Positions 31,444 to 42,924 of a stretch of DNA of 64,000 bases are shown here, piece by piece. The notes beneath the pieces were generated by a model, which was not told where the DNA came from, ran no database searches, and was given only the letters and a program-made list of their open reading frames with translations. Positions within the stretch are counted from its first letter, which is position 1. Each line of letters opens with the position of its first letter. A program made the position numbers and the translations under genes. The stretch spans positions 62,001-126,000 of the forward strand of contig NZ_SDDX01000021.1 of NCBI RefSeq assembly GCF_004115925.1, in the 5' to 3' direction. This DNA comes from Lelliottia nimipressuralis (GTDB lineage Bacteria > Pseudomonadota > Gammaproteobacteria > Enterobacterales > Enterobacteriaceae).

Positions 31444-34400
31444 GTGAAGTTTTTCGCCCTCTTCATTTACCGCCCGGTGGCAACGATTTTGATCTCCCTC
31501 GCCATCACCCTGTGCGGCGTGCTCGGCTTCCGGCTGCTGCCGGTGGCCCCGCTGCCGCAGGTAGATTTCCCGGTGATCATGATCAGCGCCTCCCTGCCCG
31601 GCGCGTCGCCAGAAACGATGGCCTCATCGGTGGCCACGCCGCTGGAGCGCTCTCTCGGACGCATTGCGGGCGTCAGTGAAATGACCTCCAGCAGTTCCCT
31701 CGGCAGCACGCGAATCATTCTGGAATTCAACTTTGACCGCGATATCAATGGCGCCGCCCGCGACGTGCAGGCCGCCATCAACGCCGCGCAAAGCCTGCTG
31801 CCCAGCGGGATGCCGAGCCGTCCTACCTATCGCAAAGCCAACCCGTCCGATGCGCCGATCATGATTTTAACGCTGACATCAGACACCTACTCCCAGGGCG
31901 AACTGTACGATTTCGCCTCGACGCAGCTGGCGCAGACCATCGCCCAGATCGACGGCGTCGGCGACGTCGATGTCGGCGGTAGCTCCCTGCCCGCGGTGCG
32001 CGTGGGCCTGAACCCGGAAGCGCTGTTTAACCAGGGGGTCTCGCTGGATGATGTGCGCACCGCCATCAGCAACGCCAACGTGCGCAGGCCGCAGGGGGCG
32101 ATTGAGGACAGCAGCCATCGCTGGCAGATCCAGACCAACGATGAGCTAAAAACCGCGGCGGAATATCAGCCGCTGATTATTCACTACAACAACGGCGCGG
32201 CGGTGCGTTTAAGCGATGTGGCAAGTGTCACCGACTCGGTGCAGGACGTGCGTAACGCCGGGATGACGAACGCCAAACCGGCAATTTTGCTGATGATCCG
32301 CAAACTGCCGGAAGCCAATATCATCCAGACTGTGAACAGCATTCGCGAGCGTCTGCCGGAACTGCAGGAGACAATTCCGGCGGCGATCGATCTGCAAATC
32401 GCCCAGGATCGCTCCCCGACTATTCGCGCCTCGCTGGAAGAGGTCGAGCAGACGCTGATTATCTCCGTCGGGCTGGTTATCCTGGTGGTGTTCCTGTTCC
32501 TGCGCTCCGGTCGCGCGACGCTGATCCCTGCCGTGGCGGTGCCCGTATCGCTGATTGGCACTTTCGCCGCCATGTACCTGTGCGGATTTAGTCTTAATAA
32601 CCTGTCGCTGATGGCCCTGACTATCGCCACCGGATTCGTGGTCGATGACGCCATCGTGGTGCTGGAAAATATTTCGCGCCATCTGGAAGCGGGGATGAAA
32701 CCGTTGCAGGCCGCGCTTCAGGGGACGCGCGAAGTAGGCTTTACGGTGCTCTCCATGAGCCTGTCGCTGGTGGCGGTATTCCTGCCGCTGCTGCTGATGG
32801 GCGGACTGCCGGGGCGGTTATTGCGCGAGTTCGCCGTCACGCTTTCTGTCGCCATAGGTATCTCGCTGGTGATCTCCCTGACCCTGACACCGATGATGTG
32901 CGGCTGGATGCTTAAGCGCAGCAAGCCCCATTCCCAGCCGCGTAAAAAAGGCGTTGGCCGCCTGCTGGTGGCGATGCAGGAGGGTTACGGCAAGTCACTG
33001 AAATGGGTGCTGAACCACACGCGAATCGTCGGTTTTGTGCTGGTGGGTACCATCGCGCTCAACGTCTGGATGTACATCAGCATTCCGAAAACCTTTTTCC
33101 CCGAGCAGGACACAGGCGTGCTGATGGGCGGGATTCAGGCGGATCAGAGCATTTCGTTCCAGGCGATGCGCGTGAAGCTGCAGGATTTCATGAAGATCAT
33201 CCGGGAAGATCCTGCCGTCGATAACGTGACGGGCTTTACCGGCGGTTCGCGCGTTAACAGCGGGATGATGTTTATCACCCTGAAAGCACGCGGCGAGCGC
33301 AACGAAACGGCGCAGCAGGTGATCGACCGCCTGCGCGTGAAGCTCGCCAAAGAGCCGGGCGCGAATCTGTTTTTGATGGCCGTTCAGGATATCCGCGTCG
33401 GTGGGCGTCAGGCTAACGCCAGCTATCAGTACACCCTTTTGTCAGACGATCTGGCTGCCCTGCGCGAGTGGGAGCCGAAAATCCGTAAAGCGCTGGCGGC
33501 CCTGCCGGAGCTGGCCGATGTGAACTCGGACCAGCAGGATAACGGCGCGGAGATGAACCTGACCTATGACCGCGAAACCATGGCGCGGCTCGGCATTAAC
33601 GTTGAAGCGGCCAACAGTTTGCTCAACAACGCCTTTGGTCAGCGCCAGATTTCCACTATCTACCAGCCGATGAACCAGTACAAAGTGGTGATGGAGGTCG
33701 ATCCGCGCTACACCCAGGACATCAGCGCGCTGGATAAGATGTACGTTATCAACAACGACGGTAAATCGATCCCCCTCTCCTACTTCGCCAGCTGGCAGCC
33801 CGCCAACGCGCCGCTGTCGGTAAACCATCAGGGGCTGTCGGCGGCGTCAACGGTGTCATTTAACCTGCCGACCGGCTCGTCGCTTTCTGAGGCCAGCGAT
33901 GCGATCAACCGCGCCATGACCCAGCTTGGCGTGCCGTCGACCGTGCGCGGCAGCTTTGCAGGCACCGCGCAGGTGTTCCAGGAGACGATGAACTCACAGG
34001 TGATTTTGATTCTGGCGGCGATTGCAACGGTCTATATCGTGCTCGGCATTCTGTACGAAAGCTACGTCCATCCGCTGACGATCCTCTCCACTCTGCCGTC
34101 AGCGGGCGTCGGCGCGCTGCTGGCGCTGGAGTTATTTGGCGCGCCCTTTAGCCTCATTGCGCTTATCGGGATCATGCTATTAATAGGCATAGTGAAGAAA
34201 AACGCGATCATGATGGTCGATTTCGCCCTCGACGCGCAGCGCAACGGCAATATGTCGCCGCAGGACGCCATTTTCCAGGCCTGCCTGCTGCGCTTCCGCC
34301 CGATTATGATGACCACGCTGGCGGCGCTGTTTGGCGCACTGCCGCTGGTGATTTCCGGCGGTGATGGCTCTGAACTGCGCCAGCCGCTGGGGATCACCAT

Positions 34401-34521
34401 CGTCGGCGGGCTGGTGATGAGCCAGCTGTTGACACTCTATACCACACCGGTGGTGTATCTGTTCTTCGACCGCCTGCGGGTGCGTTTTTCACGTAAAAAC
34501 AGAGAAACGGTAAGCGAGTAA
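31444..34521 (+). CDS. mdtC: RND efflux pump subunit MdtC
   Basis: Partner of MdtB, 1025 residues, starting with GTG directly after the mdtB TAA. TM4 [16 protein letters not shown] carries the two relay aspartates. In E. coli MdtC is the substrate-transporting subunit, with MdtB coupled to protons. The adjoining stop and start suggest translational coupling that would help set the B:C ratio. Confidence 0.97.
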   Translation: MKFFALFIYRPVATILISLAITLCGVLGFRLLPVAPLPQVDFPVIMISASLPGASPETMASSVATPLERSLGRIAGVSEMTSSSSLGSTRIILEFNFDRDINGAARDVQAAINAAQSLLPSGMPSRPTYRKANPSDAPIMILTLTSDTYSQGELYDFASTQLAQTIAQIDGVGDVDVGGSSLPAVRVGLNPEALFNQGVSLDDVRTAISNANVRRPQGAIEDSSHRWQIQTNDELKTAAEYQPLIIHYNNGAAVRLSDVASVTDSVQDVRNAGMTNAKPAILLMIRKLPEANIIQTVNSIRERLPELQETIPAAIDLQIAQDRSPTIRASLEEVEQTLIISVGLVILVVFLFLRSGRATLIPAVAVPVSLIGTFAAMYLCGFSLNNLSLMALTIATGFVVDDAIVVLENISRHLEAGMKPLQAALQGTREVGFTVLSMSLSLVAVFLPLLLMGGLPGRLLREFAVTLSVAIGISLVISLTLTPMMCGWMLKRSKPHSQPRKKGVGRLLVAMQEGYGKSLKWVLNHTRIVGFVLVGTIALNVWMYISIPKTFFPEQDTGVLMGGIQADQSISFQAMRVKLQDFMKIIREDPAVDNVTGFTGGSRVNSGMMFITLKARGERNETAQQVIDRLRVKLAKEPGANLFLMAVQDIRVGGRQANASYQYTLLSDDLAALREWEPKIRKALAALPELADVNSDQQDNGAEMNLTYDRETMARLGINVEAANSLLNNAFGQRQISTIYQPMNQYKVVMEVDPRYTQDISALDKMYVINNDGKSIPLSYFASWQPANAPLSVNHQGLSAASTVSFNLPTGSSLSEASDAINRAMTQLGVPSTVRGSFAGTAQVFQETMNSQVILILAAIATVYIVLGILYESYVHPLTILSTLPSAGVGALLALELFGAPFSLIALIGIMLLIGIVKKNAIMMVDFALDAQRNGNMSPQDAIFQACLLRFRPIMMTTLAALFGALPLVISGGDGSELRQPLGITIVGGLVMSQLLTLYTTPVVYLFFDRLRVRFSRKNRETVSE

Positions 34522-35937
34522 ATGACTGATCTGCCCAACAATGTTCGCTGGCAACTGTGGATTGTCGCCTTCGGCTTCTTTATGCAGTCGCTGGATACCA
34601 CCATTGTTAACACCGCCCTCCCCTCGATGGCGAAAAGCCTGGGGGAGAGTCCGCTGCACATGCACATGGTCATCGTCTCCTATGTGCTGACGGTGGCGGT
34701 GATGCTGCCCGCCAGCGGCTGGCTGGCGGACAAAGTTGGGGTGCGCAATATCTTCTTCACCGCCATTATTCTGTTCACCCTCGGCTCGCTGTTTTGCGCG
34801 CAGGCCGACACGCTGAACGAGCTGGTGATGGCGCGCGTGTTGCAGGGCGTCGGCGGAGCGATGATGGTGCCCGTCGGCAGACTGACGGTGATGAAAATCG
34901 TGCCGCGCGAACAATATATGGCGGCGATGACCTTCGTGACGCTGCCCGGCCAGGTCGGGCCATTGCTCGGCCCTGCCCTCGGCGGGATTCTGGTGGAGTA
35001 CGCCTCCTGGCACTGGATTTTCCTGATTAATCTTCCGGTCGGGGTTGTCGGCGCGATCGCCACGCTGTGGCTGATGCCGAACTACAAAATGCAGACGCGG
35101 CGCTTTGATCTCTTCGGTTTTGTGCTGCTGGCAGCGGGCATGGCGACGCTGACCCTGGCGCTGGACGGGCAAAAAGGGCTGGGGATTTCCACCCTCACGC
35201 TGGCACTGCTGGTGACTATCGGCGTTCTGTCGGTGCTGTGGTATCTGTGGCACGCCAGGGATAACGACCAGGCGCTGTTCAGCCTGTCGCTGTTTCGCAA
35301 TCACACCTTCCGCCTCGGGCTGCTCGGCAGCTTCGCCGGGCGTCTTGGCAGCGGCATGTTGCCGTTTATGACGCCGGTGTTCCTGCAGATCGGACTGGGC
35401 TTTTCGCCGTTCCACGCCGGTTTGATGATGATCCCGATGGTGCTTGGCAGCATGGGCATGAAACGCATTGTGGTGCAGGTGGTGAACCGCTTTGGCTATC
35501 GCCGGGTGCTGGTCGCCGCAACGCTGGGACTGGCGCTGATCAGCCTGCTGTTTATGGCCGTGGCGCTGATGGGCTGGTATTACGCTCTGCCGCTGGTGCT
35601 GTTCTTCCAGGGGGTGATTAACTCCACGCGTTTCTCGTCGATGAACACCCTGACGCTGAAGGATCTGCCCGACGAGCTGGCGAGCAGCGGCAACAGTTTG
35701 CTGTCGATGATCATGCAGCTCTCCATGAGCGTGGGCGTGACCGTCGCGGGCCTGCTGCTCGGCATGTACGGTCAGCATCATCTGGGCGCTGATACTGCCG
35801 GCGCGCATCAGGTCTTCCTTTACACCTATCTCAGCATGGCGGTGATTATCGCCCTGCCCGCCTTAATTTTCGCCCGGGTCCCGGATGATACCAGCAAGAA
35901 CGTCGTCATCAGCCGACGTAAAAGGAGTGAGTCATGA
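34522..35937 (+). CDS. mdtD: MFS transporter MdtD/IceT
   Basis: 14-TM DHA2-type major facilitator, 471 residues. Family motif A appears as [11 protein letters not shown] and motif C in the GLLLGMYG region. It is not needed for MdtABC drug efflux in E. coli; in Salmonella the orthologue exports iron-citrate. The ATG follows the mdtC stop without a gap. Confidence 0.94.
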   Translation: MTDLPNNVRWQLWIVAFGFFMQSLDTTIVNTALPSMAKSLGESPLHMHMVIVSYVLTVAVMLPASGWLADKVGVRNIFFTAIILFTLGSLFCAQADTLNELVMARVLQGVGGAMMVPVGRLTVMKIVPREQYMAAMTFVTLPGQVGPLLGPALGGILVEYASWHWIFLINLPVGVVGAIATLWLMPNYKMQTRRFDLFGFVLLAAGMATLTLALDGQKGLGISTLTLALLVTIGVLSVLWYLWHARDNDQALFSLSLFRNHTFRLGLLGSFAGRLGSGMLPFMTPVFLQIGLGFSPFHAGLMMIPMVLGSMGMKRIVVQVVNRFGYRRVLVAATLGLALISLLFMAVALMGWYYALPLVLFFQGVINSTRFSSMNTLTLKDLPDELASSGNSLLSMIMQLSMSVGVTVAGLLLGMYGQHHLGADTAGAHQVFLYTYLSMAVIIALPALIFARVPDDTSKNVVISRRKRSES

Positions 35938-37337
35938 AATTCTGGCGCCCCGGCATTACTGGAAAATTGTTTCTGGCGATTTTCGCCACCTGTATCGTGC
36001 TGCTTATCACTATGCACTGGGCCGTGCGGGTCAGCTTCGAACGGGGTTTTATCGACTACATTAAGCGCGGAAACGAACAGCGGCTACAGGGCTTGAGCGA
36101 CGCGCTCGCCGATCAGTATGCCCTGCACGGTAACTGGCGTTTCCTGCGTAATAACGACCGCTTTGTGTTCCAGATCCTCAAATCGCTTGAGCACGATAAC
36201 GACGACGATCGCCCGGGGCCGGGGATGCCGCCACACGGCTGGCGCACACAGTTCTGGGTGATCGACCAGGATAAATACGTGCTGGTCGGGCCTCGCGCGC
36301 CGGTTCCACCTGACGGCACGCGGCGGGCCATTATGTTTAACGGTGCCACTGTCGGCTGGGTGATCGCCTCTCCGGTCGAACGGCTGACGCGCAACACGGA
36401 TATCAACTTTGATCGCCAGCAACGCCAGACCAGCTGGCTGATTGTCGCCCTCTCCACCCTGCTTGCGGCACTGGCGACGTTCCCGCTGGCGCGCGGCCTG
36501 CTGGCACCCGTCAAACGGCTGGTGGAAGGCACGCACAAACTGGCGGCAGGAGACTTTACCACCCGCGTGGATACCCGTAGCCAGGACGAACTGGGCAAAC
36601 TGGCGCAGGACTTCAACCAGCTCGCCAGTACGCTTGAGAAAAACCAGCAGATGCGCCGCGATTTTATGGCCGATATTTCCCACGAGCTGCGCACGCCGCT
36701 GGCAGTGCTGCGCGGTGAACTGGAAGCCATTCAGGACGGTGTACGCCAGTTTACGCCTGAGTCCGTCACCTCGTTGCAGGCAGAAGTGGGCACCCTGACC
36801 AAGCTGGTGGACGATCTGCATCAGCTTTCCATGTCCGATGAGGGCGCGCTGGCCTATCAAAAAGCGCCTGTCGATGTGATCAATATTCTGGAAGTGGTCA
36901 GCGGTGCGTTCCGCGAACGCTTCGCCAGCCGAAATCTGAACATTGAACTCTCCCTGCCGGATAGCGCCGTGGTCTTCGGCGATCCGGACCGTCTGATGCA
37001 GCTGTTTAATAACCTGCTGGAAAACAGCCTGCGCTATACGGACGGCGGCGGCGCACTGCGCATTTCTGGCCGCGTCGAAGACGGGCGTTTCGCCCTCACC
37101 TTTGCCGATTCCGCGCCGGGAGTGCAGGACGCGCAGCTGGAGAAACTGTTCGAGCGCTTTTACCGCACCGAAGGCTCCCGCAATCGTGCCAGCGGCGGTT
37201 CGGGTCTGGGGCTGGCGATTTGCGTTAACATCGTCGAGGCGCACGGGGGCACTATCCGCGCCGCCCATTCGCCTTTTGGCGGGGTTAGCATTACAGTAGA
37301 GTTACCGCTGGAACGCGATTTATCGAGAGAAGTATGA
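35934..37337 (+). CDS. baeS: Envelope-stress sensor kinase BaeS
   Basis: Sensor of spheroplasting, indole and flavonoid stress; 467 residues. TM1 ([18 protein letters not shown]), a periplasmic domain, TM2 and HAMP are followed by the H-box [15 protein letters not shown] with the phospho-His. N-box [11 protein letters not shown] and G-box [18 protein letters not shown] are present. The ATG overlaps the mdtD TGA (ATGA), and its own stop overlaps baeR the same way. Confidence 0.97.
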   Translation: MKFWRPGITGKLFLAIFATCIVLLITMHWAVRVSFERGFIDYIKRGNEQRLQGLSDALADQYALHGNWRFLRNNDRFVFQILKSLEHDNDDDRPGPGMPPHGWRTQFWVIDQDKYVLVGPRAPVPPDGTRRAIMFNGATVGWVIASPVERLTRNTDINFDRQQRQTSWLIVALSTLLAALATFPLARGLLAPVKRLVEGTHKLAAGDFTTRVDTRSQDELGKLAQDFNQLASTLEKNQQMRRDFMADISHELRTPLAVLRGELEAIQDGVRQFTPESVTSLQAEVGTLTKLVDDLHQLSMSDEGALAYQKAPVDVINILEVVSGAFRERFASRNLNIELSLPDSAVVFGDPDRLMQLFNNLLENSLRYTDGGGALRISGRVEDGRFALTFADSAPGVQDAQLEKLFERFYRTEGSRNRASGGSGLGLAICVNIVEAHGGTIRAAHSPFGGVSITVELPLERDLSREV

Positions 37338-38056
37338 CTGAGTTACCCATTGACGAAAACACACCACGCATTCTGATCGTGGAGGACGAGCCTAAGCTTG
37401 GGCAGTTATTGATCGACTATTTACGCGCGGCAAGCTATGCCCCCACGCTGATTAATCACGGCGATCAGGTGCTGCCCTATGTGCGCCAGACGCCGCCGCA
37501 TCTGATCCTGCTGGATCTCATGCTCCCTGGCACCGACGGCCTGACGCTGTGCCGCGAAATCCGCCGTTTTTCCGACGTGCCGATAGTGATGGTAACGGCG
37601 AAAATCGAAGAGATCGATCGCCTGCTGGGGCTGGAAATCGGTGCCGATGATTACATCTGCAAACCCTACAGCCCGCGTGAAGTGGTCGCCCGCGTGAAAA
37701 CGATTCTGCGCCGCTGCCGTCCACAGCGCGAACTTCAGGTGCTCGACGCCGAAAGCCCGCTGATTGTCGATGAGAGCCGCTTCCAGGCAAGCTGGCGCAG
37801 CAAACTGCTGGACCTGACACCGGCGGAATTCCGCCTGCTGAAAACCCTCTCTCACGAGCCGGGGAAAGTGTTCTCCCGCGAACAGCTGCTGAATCATCTC
37901 TATGACGATTACCGCGTGGTGACGGACCGCACCATCGACAGCCATATCAAGAACCTGCGCCGGAAACTGGAATCGCTCGACGCCGATCAGTCGTTTATCC
38001 GCGCGGTGTACGGCGTGGGGTATCGCTGGGAGGCGGATGCCTGTCGGATCGCGTAA
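37334..38056 (+). CDS. baeR: Response regulator BaeR
   Basis: OmpR-family regulator, 240 residues. The receiver domain has the acidic pair VEDEP, phospho-acceptor Asp61 in ILLDLMLPG and the switch Lys in ICKPYSP. A winged-helix DNA-binding domain follows ([28 protein letters not shown]). It activates mdtA, acrD and spy in E. coli. Confidence 0.97.
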   Translation: MTELPIDENTPRILIVEDEPKLGQLLIDYLRAASYAPTLINHGDQVLPYVRQTPPHLILLDLMLPGTDGLTLCREIRRFSDVPIVMVTAKIEEIDRLLGLEIGADDYICKPYSPREVVARVKTILRRCRPQRELQVLDAESPLIVDESRFQASWRSKLLDLTPAEFRLLKTLSHEPGKVFSREQLLNHLYDDYRVVTDRTIDSHIKNLRRKLESLDADQSFIRAVYGVGYRWEADACRIA

Positions 38057-38074
38057 AAGATTCCCCCAAATCTG

Positions 38075-38097
38075 ACCCGCCTGCTGGCGGGTTTTTC
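38075..38097 (+). terminator. Rho-independent terminator after baeR
   Basis: ACCCGCC-TGCT-GGCGGGT followed by TTTTTC. It closes the mdtABCD-baeSR operon. Confidence 0.92.
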
Positions 38098-38191
38098 TTC
38101 ACTAGAAAGTCTCACATTATCATCCATACTCTTCTTGTCGGTGCGTTTAGCTGTCGCCTGTTTCTCGTTAACTTTCCTCAAGGAGTGTTTT

Positions 38192-38524
38192 ATGGCTGGT
38201 TGGTTCGAACTAAGCAAAAGCAGTGACGGGCAGTTCAGATTTGTTCTGAAAGCAGGAAACGGAGAAATTATCCTCACCAGTGAGCTGTACACCACCAAAT
38301 CCGCAGCAGAAAACGGCATTGCCTCCGTGCGTACCAATAGCCCGCACGACGAGCGCTATGAGAAAAAAACGGCGACCAACGGGAAATATCACTTCAACCT
38401 GAAGGCGGCAAACCACCAGGTGATCGGTTCAAGCCAGCTTTATGCTTCCGAGCAGACGCGGGAAAGTGGTATCGCCTCGGTGAAAAATAATGGCTCCAGC
38501 CAGATGGTGAAAGATTTAACCTGA
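38192..38524 (+). CDS. yegP: YegP family (DUF1508 tandem) protein
   Basis: Small soluble protein of 110 residues made of two DUF1508 repeats: GWFELSKSSDGQFRFVLKAGNGE, and the related GKYHFNLKAANHQVIGSSQLYAS later in the chain. No function is established. The start at 38192 follows AAGGAGTGTTTT and matches E. coli. An upstream in-frame start at 38135 has no ribosome binding site. Confidence 0.92.
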   Translation: MAGWFELSKSSDGQFRFVLKAGNGEIILTSELYTTKSAAENGIASVRTNSPHDERYEKKTATNGKYHFNLKAANHQVIGSSQLYASEQTRESGIASVKNNGSSQMVKDLT

Positions 38525-38565
38525 CCCGCCAGACCCGCCGGGCAGGCTTTGCCGCCAACCGGCGC

Positions 38566-38594
38566 TTTACCTCCCTCCCCCGCAGCGCTACAAT
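38566..38594 (+). promoter_or_regulatory. Sigma-70-type promoter for yegQ
   Basis: TTTACC (38566-38571) and TACAAT (38589-38594) are separated by 17 bp. The predicted start near 38601 leaves a leader of about 77 nt before the yegQ ATG. Confidence 0.65.
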
Positions 38595-38677
38595 GCCCGC
38601 CCTTAAAGTAGGGGATCTCCCCTTACCGCTGCACCGGGTGCACGCGGATCTGACCTGTCATCAGAACGAGAACAAAC

Positions 38678-40039
38678 ATGTTTAAACCAGAACTCCTTTC
38701 CCCGGCGGGAACGCTGCAGAATATGCGTTACGCTTTCGCTTACGGTGCCGATGCGGTGTATGCGGGCCAGCCGCGTTACTCTCTGCGCGTGCGTAATAAC
38801 GAATTCAACCACGAGAATTTGCAGCTCGGCATCAACGAAGCGCATGCCCTGGGCAAGAAATTTTACGTGGTCGTGAACATCGCGCCGCACAACGCCAAGC
38901 TGAAAACGTTTATTCGCGATCTGAAGCCGGTTGTGGAAATGGGTCCTGATGCGCTGATTATGTCCGATCCCGGTTTAATCATGCTGGTGCGTGAGAATTT
39001 CCCGGAGATGGATATCCATCTTTCCGTGCAGGCCAACGCCGTCAACTGGGCGACGGTCAAATTCTGGAAACAGATGGGCCTGACGCGTGTGATTCTGTCG
39101 CGCGAGCTCTCTCTTGAAGAGATCGAAGAGATCCGCACCCAGGTGCCGGAAATGGAACTCGAAATCTTCGTTCACGGCGCCCTGTGCATGGCCTACTCTG
39201 GCCGCTGCCTGCTCTCCGGCTACATCAACAAGCGCGACCCGAACCAGGGAACCTGCACTAACGCCTGCCGCTGGGAATATAACGTCCAGGAAGGGAAAGA
39301 AGATGATGTGGGCAACATCGTGCACAAGCATGAACCGATTCCGGTGAAAACCGTGGAGCCGACGCTGGGCGTGGGCGCACCAACCGACAGCGTGTTTATG
39401 ATTGAAGAGGCCAAACGTCCGGGCGAATACATGACGGCGTTTGAAGACGAACACGGCACCTACATCATGAACTCCAAAGATCTGCGCGCGATTGCGCACG
39501 TCGAGCGTCTGACGCAGATGGGCGTGCACTCGCTGAAAATCGAAGGCCGCACCAAGTCCTACTACTACTGCGCCCGTACCGCACAGGTGTACCGTAAAGC
39601 CATCGACGACGCCGCAGCGGGAAAACCGTTTGATACCAGCCTGCTGGAAACCCTGGAAGGCCTGGCTCATCGCGGCTACACCGAAGGCTTCCTGCGTCGT
39701 CATACTCATGACGATTATCAGAACTACGAGCACGGCTACTCCATCTCCGAGCGCCAGCAGTTTGTCGGCGACTTTACCGGCGCGCGCAAAGGCCCGCTGG
39801 CGGCAGTGGCAGTAAAAAATAAATTCACCAAAGGCGACAGCCTGGAGCTGATGACCCCGCAGGGCAATATCAACTTCACGCTGGAGCATCTGGAAAACGG
39901 TAAAGGCGAAGCAATCACCGTCGCCCCTGGGGATGGTCACACCGTGTGGCTGCCGGTACCGGAAGAGGTGGAGCTGGAATACGCGCTGCTGATGCGCAAT
40001 TTTGCTGGCGAAAGCACCCGTAATCCGCACAGTAAATAG
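38678..40039 (+). CDS. trhP: tRNA hydroxylation protein TrhP (peptidase U32 family)
   Basis: Former yegQ, 453 residues. U32-family proteins of this type take part in prephenate-dependent 5-hydroxyuridine formation at tRNA position 34, parallel to TrhO. The N-terminal barrel segment ELLSPAGTLQNMRYAFAYGADAVYAG and the U32 signature ELEIFVHGALCMAYSGRCLLS are present, with the conserved Cys set (CMAYSGRC, CTNACRW) expected to hold a 4Fe-4S cluster. It is a single gene with its own promoter. Confidence 0.94.
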   Translation: MFKPELLSPAGTLQNMRYAFAYGADAVYAGQPRYSLRVRNNEFNHENLQLGINEAHALGKKFYVVVNIAPHNAKLKTFIRDLKPVVEMGPDALIMSDPGLIMLVRENFPEMDIHLSVQANAVNWATVKFWKQMGLTRVILSRELSLEEIEEIRTQVPEMELEIFVHGALCMAYSGRCLLSGYINKRDPNQGTCTNACRWEYNVQEGKEDDVGNIVHKHEPIPVKTVEPTLGVGAPTDSVFMIEEAKRPGEYMTAFEDEHGTYIMNSKDLRAIAHVERLTQMGVHSLKIEGRTKSYYYCARTAQVYRKAIDDAAAGKPFDTSLLETLEGLAHRGYTEGFLRRHTHDDYQNYEHGYSISERQQFVGDFTGARKGPLAAVAVKNKFTKGDSLELMTPQGNINFTLEHLENGKGEAITVAPGDGHTVWLPVPEEVELEYALLMRNFAGESTRNPHSK

Positions 40040-40074
40040 TCAACTGTCGGGATTTTTTCAGCATGGGATAATTC

Positions 40075-40090
40075 TTAGAATCGGATCACA
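40075..40090 (+). promoter_or_regulatory. CRP-like site upstream of cyaR
   Basis: TTAGA-N6-TCACA keeps the exact spacing of TGTGA-N6-TCACA, with a perfect right half. Its centre is about 42 bp before the sRNA start, the spacing of a class II CRP site. A TATTAT -10 lies at 40112-40117. Confidence 0.75.
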
Positions 40091-40124
40091 TACCGCTTCG
40101 TTCAATACGGGTATTATCCCCTGC

Positions 40125-40210
40125 GCTGAAAAACATAACCCATAAATGCTAGCTGTACCAGGAACCACCTCCTTAGCCTGCGTAATCTCCCTTACGCAGG
40201 CTTATTTTTT
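40125..40210 (+). ncRNA. cyaR: CyaR (RyeE) Hfq-dependent small RNA
   Basis: About 86 nt beginning GCTGAAAAACATAACC. It contains the single-stranded seed ACCAGGAACCACCTCCTTA, which pairs with ribosome binding sites of ompX, nadE, luxS and yqaE in E. coli. It ends in an 11-bp terminator stem (AGCCTGCGTAA/TTACGCAGGCT) with a T-rich tail. The seed is unchanged relative to the E. coli sRNA as I recall it. Terminator arm changes are compensated (a G-C base pair in place of A-U). It is located between yegQ and yegS, the same place as in E. coli. Confidence 0.95.
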
Positions 40211-40290
40211 GCCCTTTCATCCTGTTCTTACCCGCTTTTTCCCTCGCTGGGATACACTCTTGTTAGTGCTAAAAAAGGGAGCAACGCTGA

Positions 40291-41190
40291 ATGGCGACAT
40301 ATCCGGATAGTTTATTGATCCTCAACGGCAAAAGCGCAGGCAACGACCTTCTGCGCCAGGCGATTGCCGACTTGCGTGATACTGGCGCGAACATTCACGT
40401 TCGCGTGACCTGGGAAAAAGGCGATGCCGCGCGGTATATCGACGAAGCCTGTCGGCTTGGGGTGGCGACGGTGATCGCCGGGGGCGGCGATGGCACCATT
40501 AACGAAGTCGCGACGGCGCTGATTGAACACGATAGTGCTCAGCGCCCGGTAATGGGCATTTTACCGCTCGGTACCGCCAATGATTTCGCCACCAGCGCAG
40601 GCATTCCGGAGACGCTGGACAAGGCGCTCCAGCTGGCTATTGTCGGGAAACCGGCAGCGGTGGATATTGCCCAGGTGAATGATAAAACCTGTTTTATCAA
40701 TATGGCGACGGGCGGATTTGGTACGCGCATTACCAGCGAAACGCCGGAGAAACTGAAAGCAGCCCTTGGCGGTGTGTCGTATCTGATTCACGGTTTGATG
40801 CGCATGGATATGCTCAAGCCCGATCGCTGCGAAATTAACGGTGAAAACTTCCACTGGCAGGGCGATGCGCTGGTGATCGGTATCGGAAACGGGCGTCAGG
40901 CGGGCGGCGGACAGCAGCTGTGTCCGGACGCGTTGATCAACGATGGGCTGTTACAGCTGCGTATCTTCACCAGCGACGGCATGCTGCCTGCCCTGTTCAC
41001 CACACTGACCCGCCCGGAAGAGAGCCCGAATGTGCTCGACGGACAGTCCGCGTGGTTTGAAATTATCGCCCCACACGGCATGACCTTTAATCTCGACGGC
41101 GAGCCGCTCAGCGGGGAACATTTCCGTATTTCCCTGCTTCCCGGTGCGCTGGAGTGCCGTTTGCCGCCGGATTGTGCGCTTCTGCGGTGA
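40291..41190 (+). CDS. yegS: Lipid kinase YegS
   Basis: Diacylglycerol-kinase-fold enzyme of 299 residues; E. coli YegS phosphorylates phosphatidylglycerol in vitro. The nucleotide motif [14 protein letters not shown] and the [12 protein letters not shown] loop are present, with a C-terminal beta-sandwich domain ([10 protein letters not shown]). It is cytoplasmic or membrane-associated. The gene is single and followed by a BIME-like repeat. Confidence 0.95.
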   Translation: MATYPDSLLILNGKSAGNDLLRQAIADLRDTGANIHVRVTWEKGDAARYIDEACRLGVATVIAGGGDGTINEVATALIEHDSAQRPVMGILPLGTANDFATSAGIPETLDKALQLAIVGKPAAVDIAQVNDKTCFINMATGGFGTRITSETPEKLKAALGGVSYLIHGLMRMDMLKPDRCEINGENFHWQGDALVIGIGNGRQAGGGQQLCPDALINDGLLQLRIFTSDGMLPALFTTLTRPEESPNVLDGQSAWFEIIAPHGMTFNLDGEPLSGEHFRISLLPGALECRLPPDCALLR

Positions 41191-41197
41191 CCGTTTT

Positions 41198-41266
41198 GCC
41201 AGGCGACGCTTTCCTTGCACGAGCCTGCACACCCGTAGGCCCGCAAAGGTGCAGCTACCACCCGGC
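41198..41266. repeat. BIME-like REP pair between yegS and the ABC operon
   Basis: The left part starts GCCAGGCGACGC. The right part, read on the minus strand, starts GCCGGGTGGTAGCTGC and contains GGGCCTACGGGTG, the layout of paired inverted REP units in Enterobacter-like genomes. It lies between convergent genes. Confidence 0.6.
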
Positions 41267-41277
41267 CCCCACGCCAC

Positions 41278-42051
41278 TTAATACGCCGCCACCTCGCGCG
41301 CCATCTCCCGGCTGTACTGCTGGCTGGCATTGACCAGCATCCGCGTATAGTCGGTTTTGGCGTTTCCGGCGACCAGTTCATCCACGCTCAGGGTCTCCAG
41401 AATCTTGCCGTACTGCATCACCGCCACTTTCTGGCACAGGTGCGCAATCACGCCCAGATCGTGCGTCACCATTAAATAGGTGAGATTCGATTCGCGCTGG
41501 AGTTCCGCCAGTAAATTAAGGATCTCCGCCTGCACTGACACGTCCAGCGCCGACGTCGGTTCATCCAGCAGCAACACCTGCGGCTCCAGAATCAGTGCCC
41601 TGGCGATGGCCACGCGCTGACGCTGCCCACCGGAGAGCTGATGCGGATAGCGATCGCGAAACGCCCGGTTCAGCCCCACTTTATCCAGCAAACCGTGGAT
41701 ACGCCGGTCGCGATCCTGAATGCCGTGGATTTGCAGCGGCTCTTCCAGAATATCGCCGATTGTATGACGCGGATGCAGCGATCCGTACGGGTCCTGAAAG
41801 ACCATCTGCACGCGACGGCAACGCTCAGCGTTAATCTTTCGCCCCAGCGGTTTCCCGTCGATGGCAAGTTCGCCGTCCCAGTGGGTGAACAGCCCGGCCA
41901 GACATTTCAGCACCGTGGTTTTGCCGGAACCCGACTCCCCCACCAGCCCGTAAATTTCCCCTTCGCCGACGTGAATATTCACATCGCTCAGCACCTGATT
42001 GCGCTTTTCACCCTCGCCAAAGGCCAGGTTGAGGTTGTTAATCTCGATCAT
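41278..42051 (-). CDS. ABC transporter ATP-binding protein, DppF type
   Basis: Nucleotide-binding subunit, 257 residues, of a peptide/opine/nickel-class (PepT family) importer. Walker A GESGSGKTTVLKCL, signature LSGGQRQRVAIARAL, Walker [12 protein letters not shown] and the switch His in MVTHDLGV are all intact. An AAGGAG site precedes the ATG. It is the last gene of the six-gene operon and lies 9 nt after its partner ATPase. The substrate cannot be read from the ATPase. Confidence 0.9.
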   Translation of the reverse strand: MIEINNLNLAFGEGEKRNQVLSDVNIHVGEGEIYGLVGESGSGKTTVLKCLAGLFTHWDGELAIDGKPLGRKINAERCRRVQMVFQDPYGSLHPRHTIGDILEEPLQIHGIQDRDRRIHGLLDKVGLNRAFRDRYPHQLSGGQRQRVAIARALILEPQVLLLDEPTSALDVSVQAEILNLLAELQRESNLTYLMVTHDLGVIAHLCQKVAVMQYGKILETLSVDELVAGNAKTDYTRMLVNASQQYSREMAREVAAY

Positions 42052-42060
42052 CTCTGCTCC

Positions 42061-42924
42061 TTACTCCGTAAGCCAGCTGGCCTGACGCTGCAATACCGGC
42101 AGCACCGGACGGCGGTGGTTAAGTTCCGGCAGGGCGCTGATTAACCCCTGGGTATAAGGATGCTGCGCCTTGTGCAGATCGCAGGCGGCGATGGATTCCA
42201 CCACCCTCCCGGCGTACATCACCAGCACCCGGTCACAGAAACTGCGCACCAGGTTGATATCGTGGCTGATAAAAATCAGCCCCAGGCCGCGGGATTTCAC
42301 CAGATCGTCCAGCAATCCCAGCACCTGCAAACGCACAGAGACATCCAGCGCGGAGGTCGGTTCATCGGCGATCACAAGCTCGGGATCGGTGATCAGCATC
42401 ATGGCGATCATGATGCGTTGCCCCTGGCCGCCGGAAATTTCATGCGGATAGAGGTGATAGACCCGCTCCGGCTGGCGAATGCGCACCACGTCGAGCATCT
42501 CCAGCACTTTGGCTTTGGCCTCGGCTTTGCGCCCCGGATGGTGCGTCAGCCAGGCTTCGGCGATCTGATCGCCGACACAGACGACCGGATTGAGAGAGTA
42601 TTTCGGGTCCTGCATGATCATTGAGATGCGCTTACCGCGAATGCCGCGCATTTGCGCCTCGCTGACGCTGCGCAGATCGACATCGCCAAACTGCATCCTG
42701 GTTGCGCTGATGCGCGCTTTTGCCGGGTGCAGACGCAAAAGCGCGCGCCCGACGGTGGATTTCCCTGAGCCGGACTCGCCGACAATCGCCAGCTTTTCGC
42801 GTCCGAGCTGGAAGGAGACGCCGCGCACGGCATGGGTCACCGCGCCGCCGTTGATAAAATCGACGTGCAGATCGCGCACATCGAGCAGTGGAACGTTATT
42901 CGCTGCGAGGATCGAGGATGTCAC
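42061..42924 (-). CDS. ABC transporter ATP-binding protein, DppD type
   Basis: Second nucleotide-binding subunit, 287 residues. Walker [15 protein letters not shown], signature [14 protein letters not shown] (Gln at the usual Gln/Arg position), Walker [14 protein letters not shown] and the switch FISHDINL are present. The GTG at 42924 is chosen because AGGAG lies 9 nt upstream. An ATG at 42933 directly abuts that site and would lengthen the protein by three residues. It overlaps the end of the preceding permease gene by 29 nt. Confidence 0.88.
   Translation of the reverse strand: MTSSILAANNVPLLDVRDLHVDFINGGAVTHAVRGVSFQLGREKLAIVGESGSGKSTVGRALLRLHPAKARISATRMQFGDVDLRSVSEAQMRGIRGKRISMIMQDPKYSLNPVVCVGDQIAEAWLTHHPGRKAEAKAKVLEMLDVVRIRQPERVYHLYPHEISGGQGQRIMIAMMLITDPELVIADEPTSALDVSVRLQVLGLLDDLVKSRGLGLIFISHDINLVRSFCDRVLVMYAGRVVESIAACDLHKAQHPYTQGLISALPELNHRRPVLPVLQRQASWLTE

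Noticed and set aside
34489..35808. 439-codon minus-strand ORF
   Set aside because: It is a shadow of mdtD, extremely rich in His and Gln, with no ribosome binding site or motifs.
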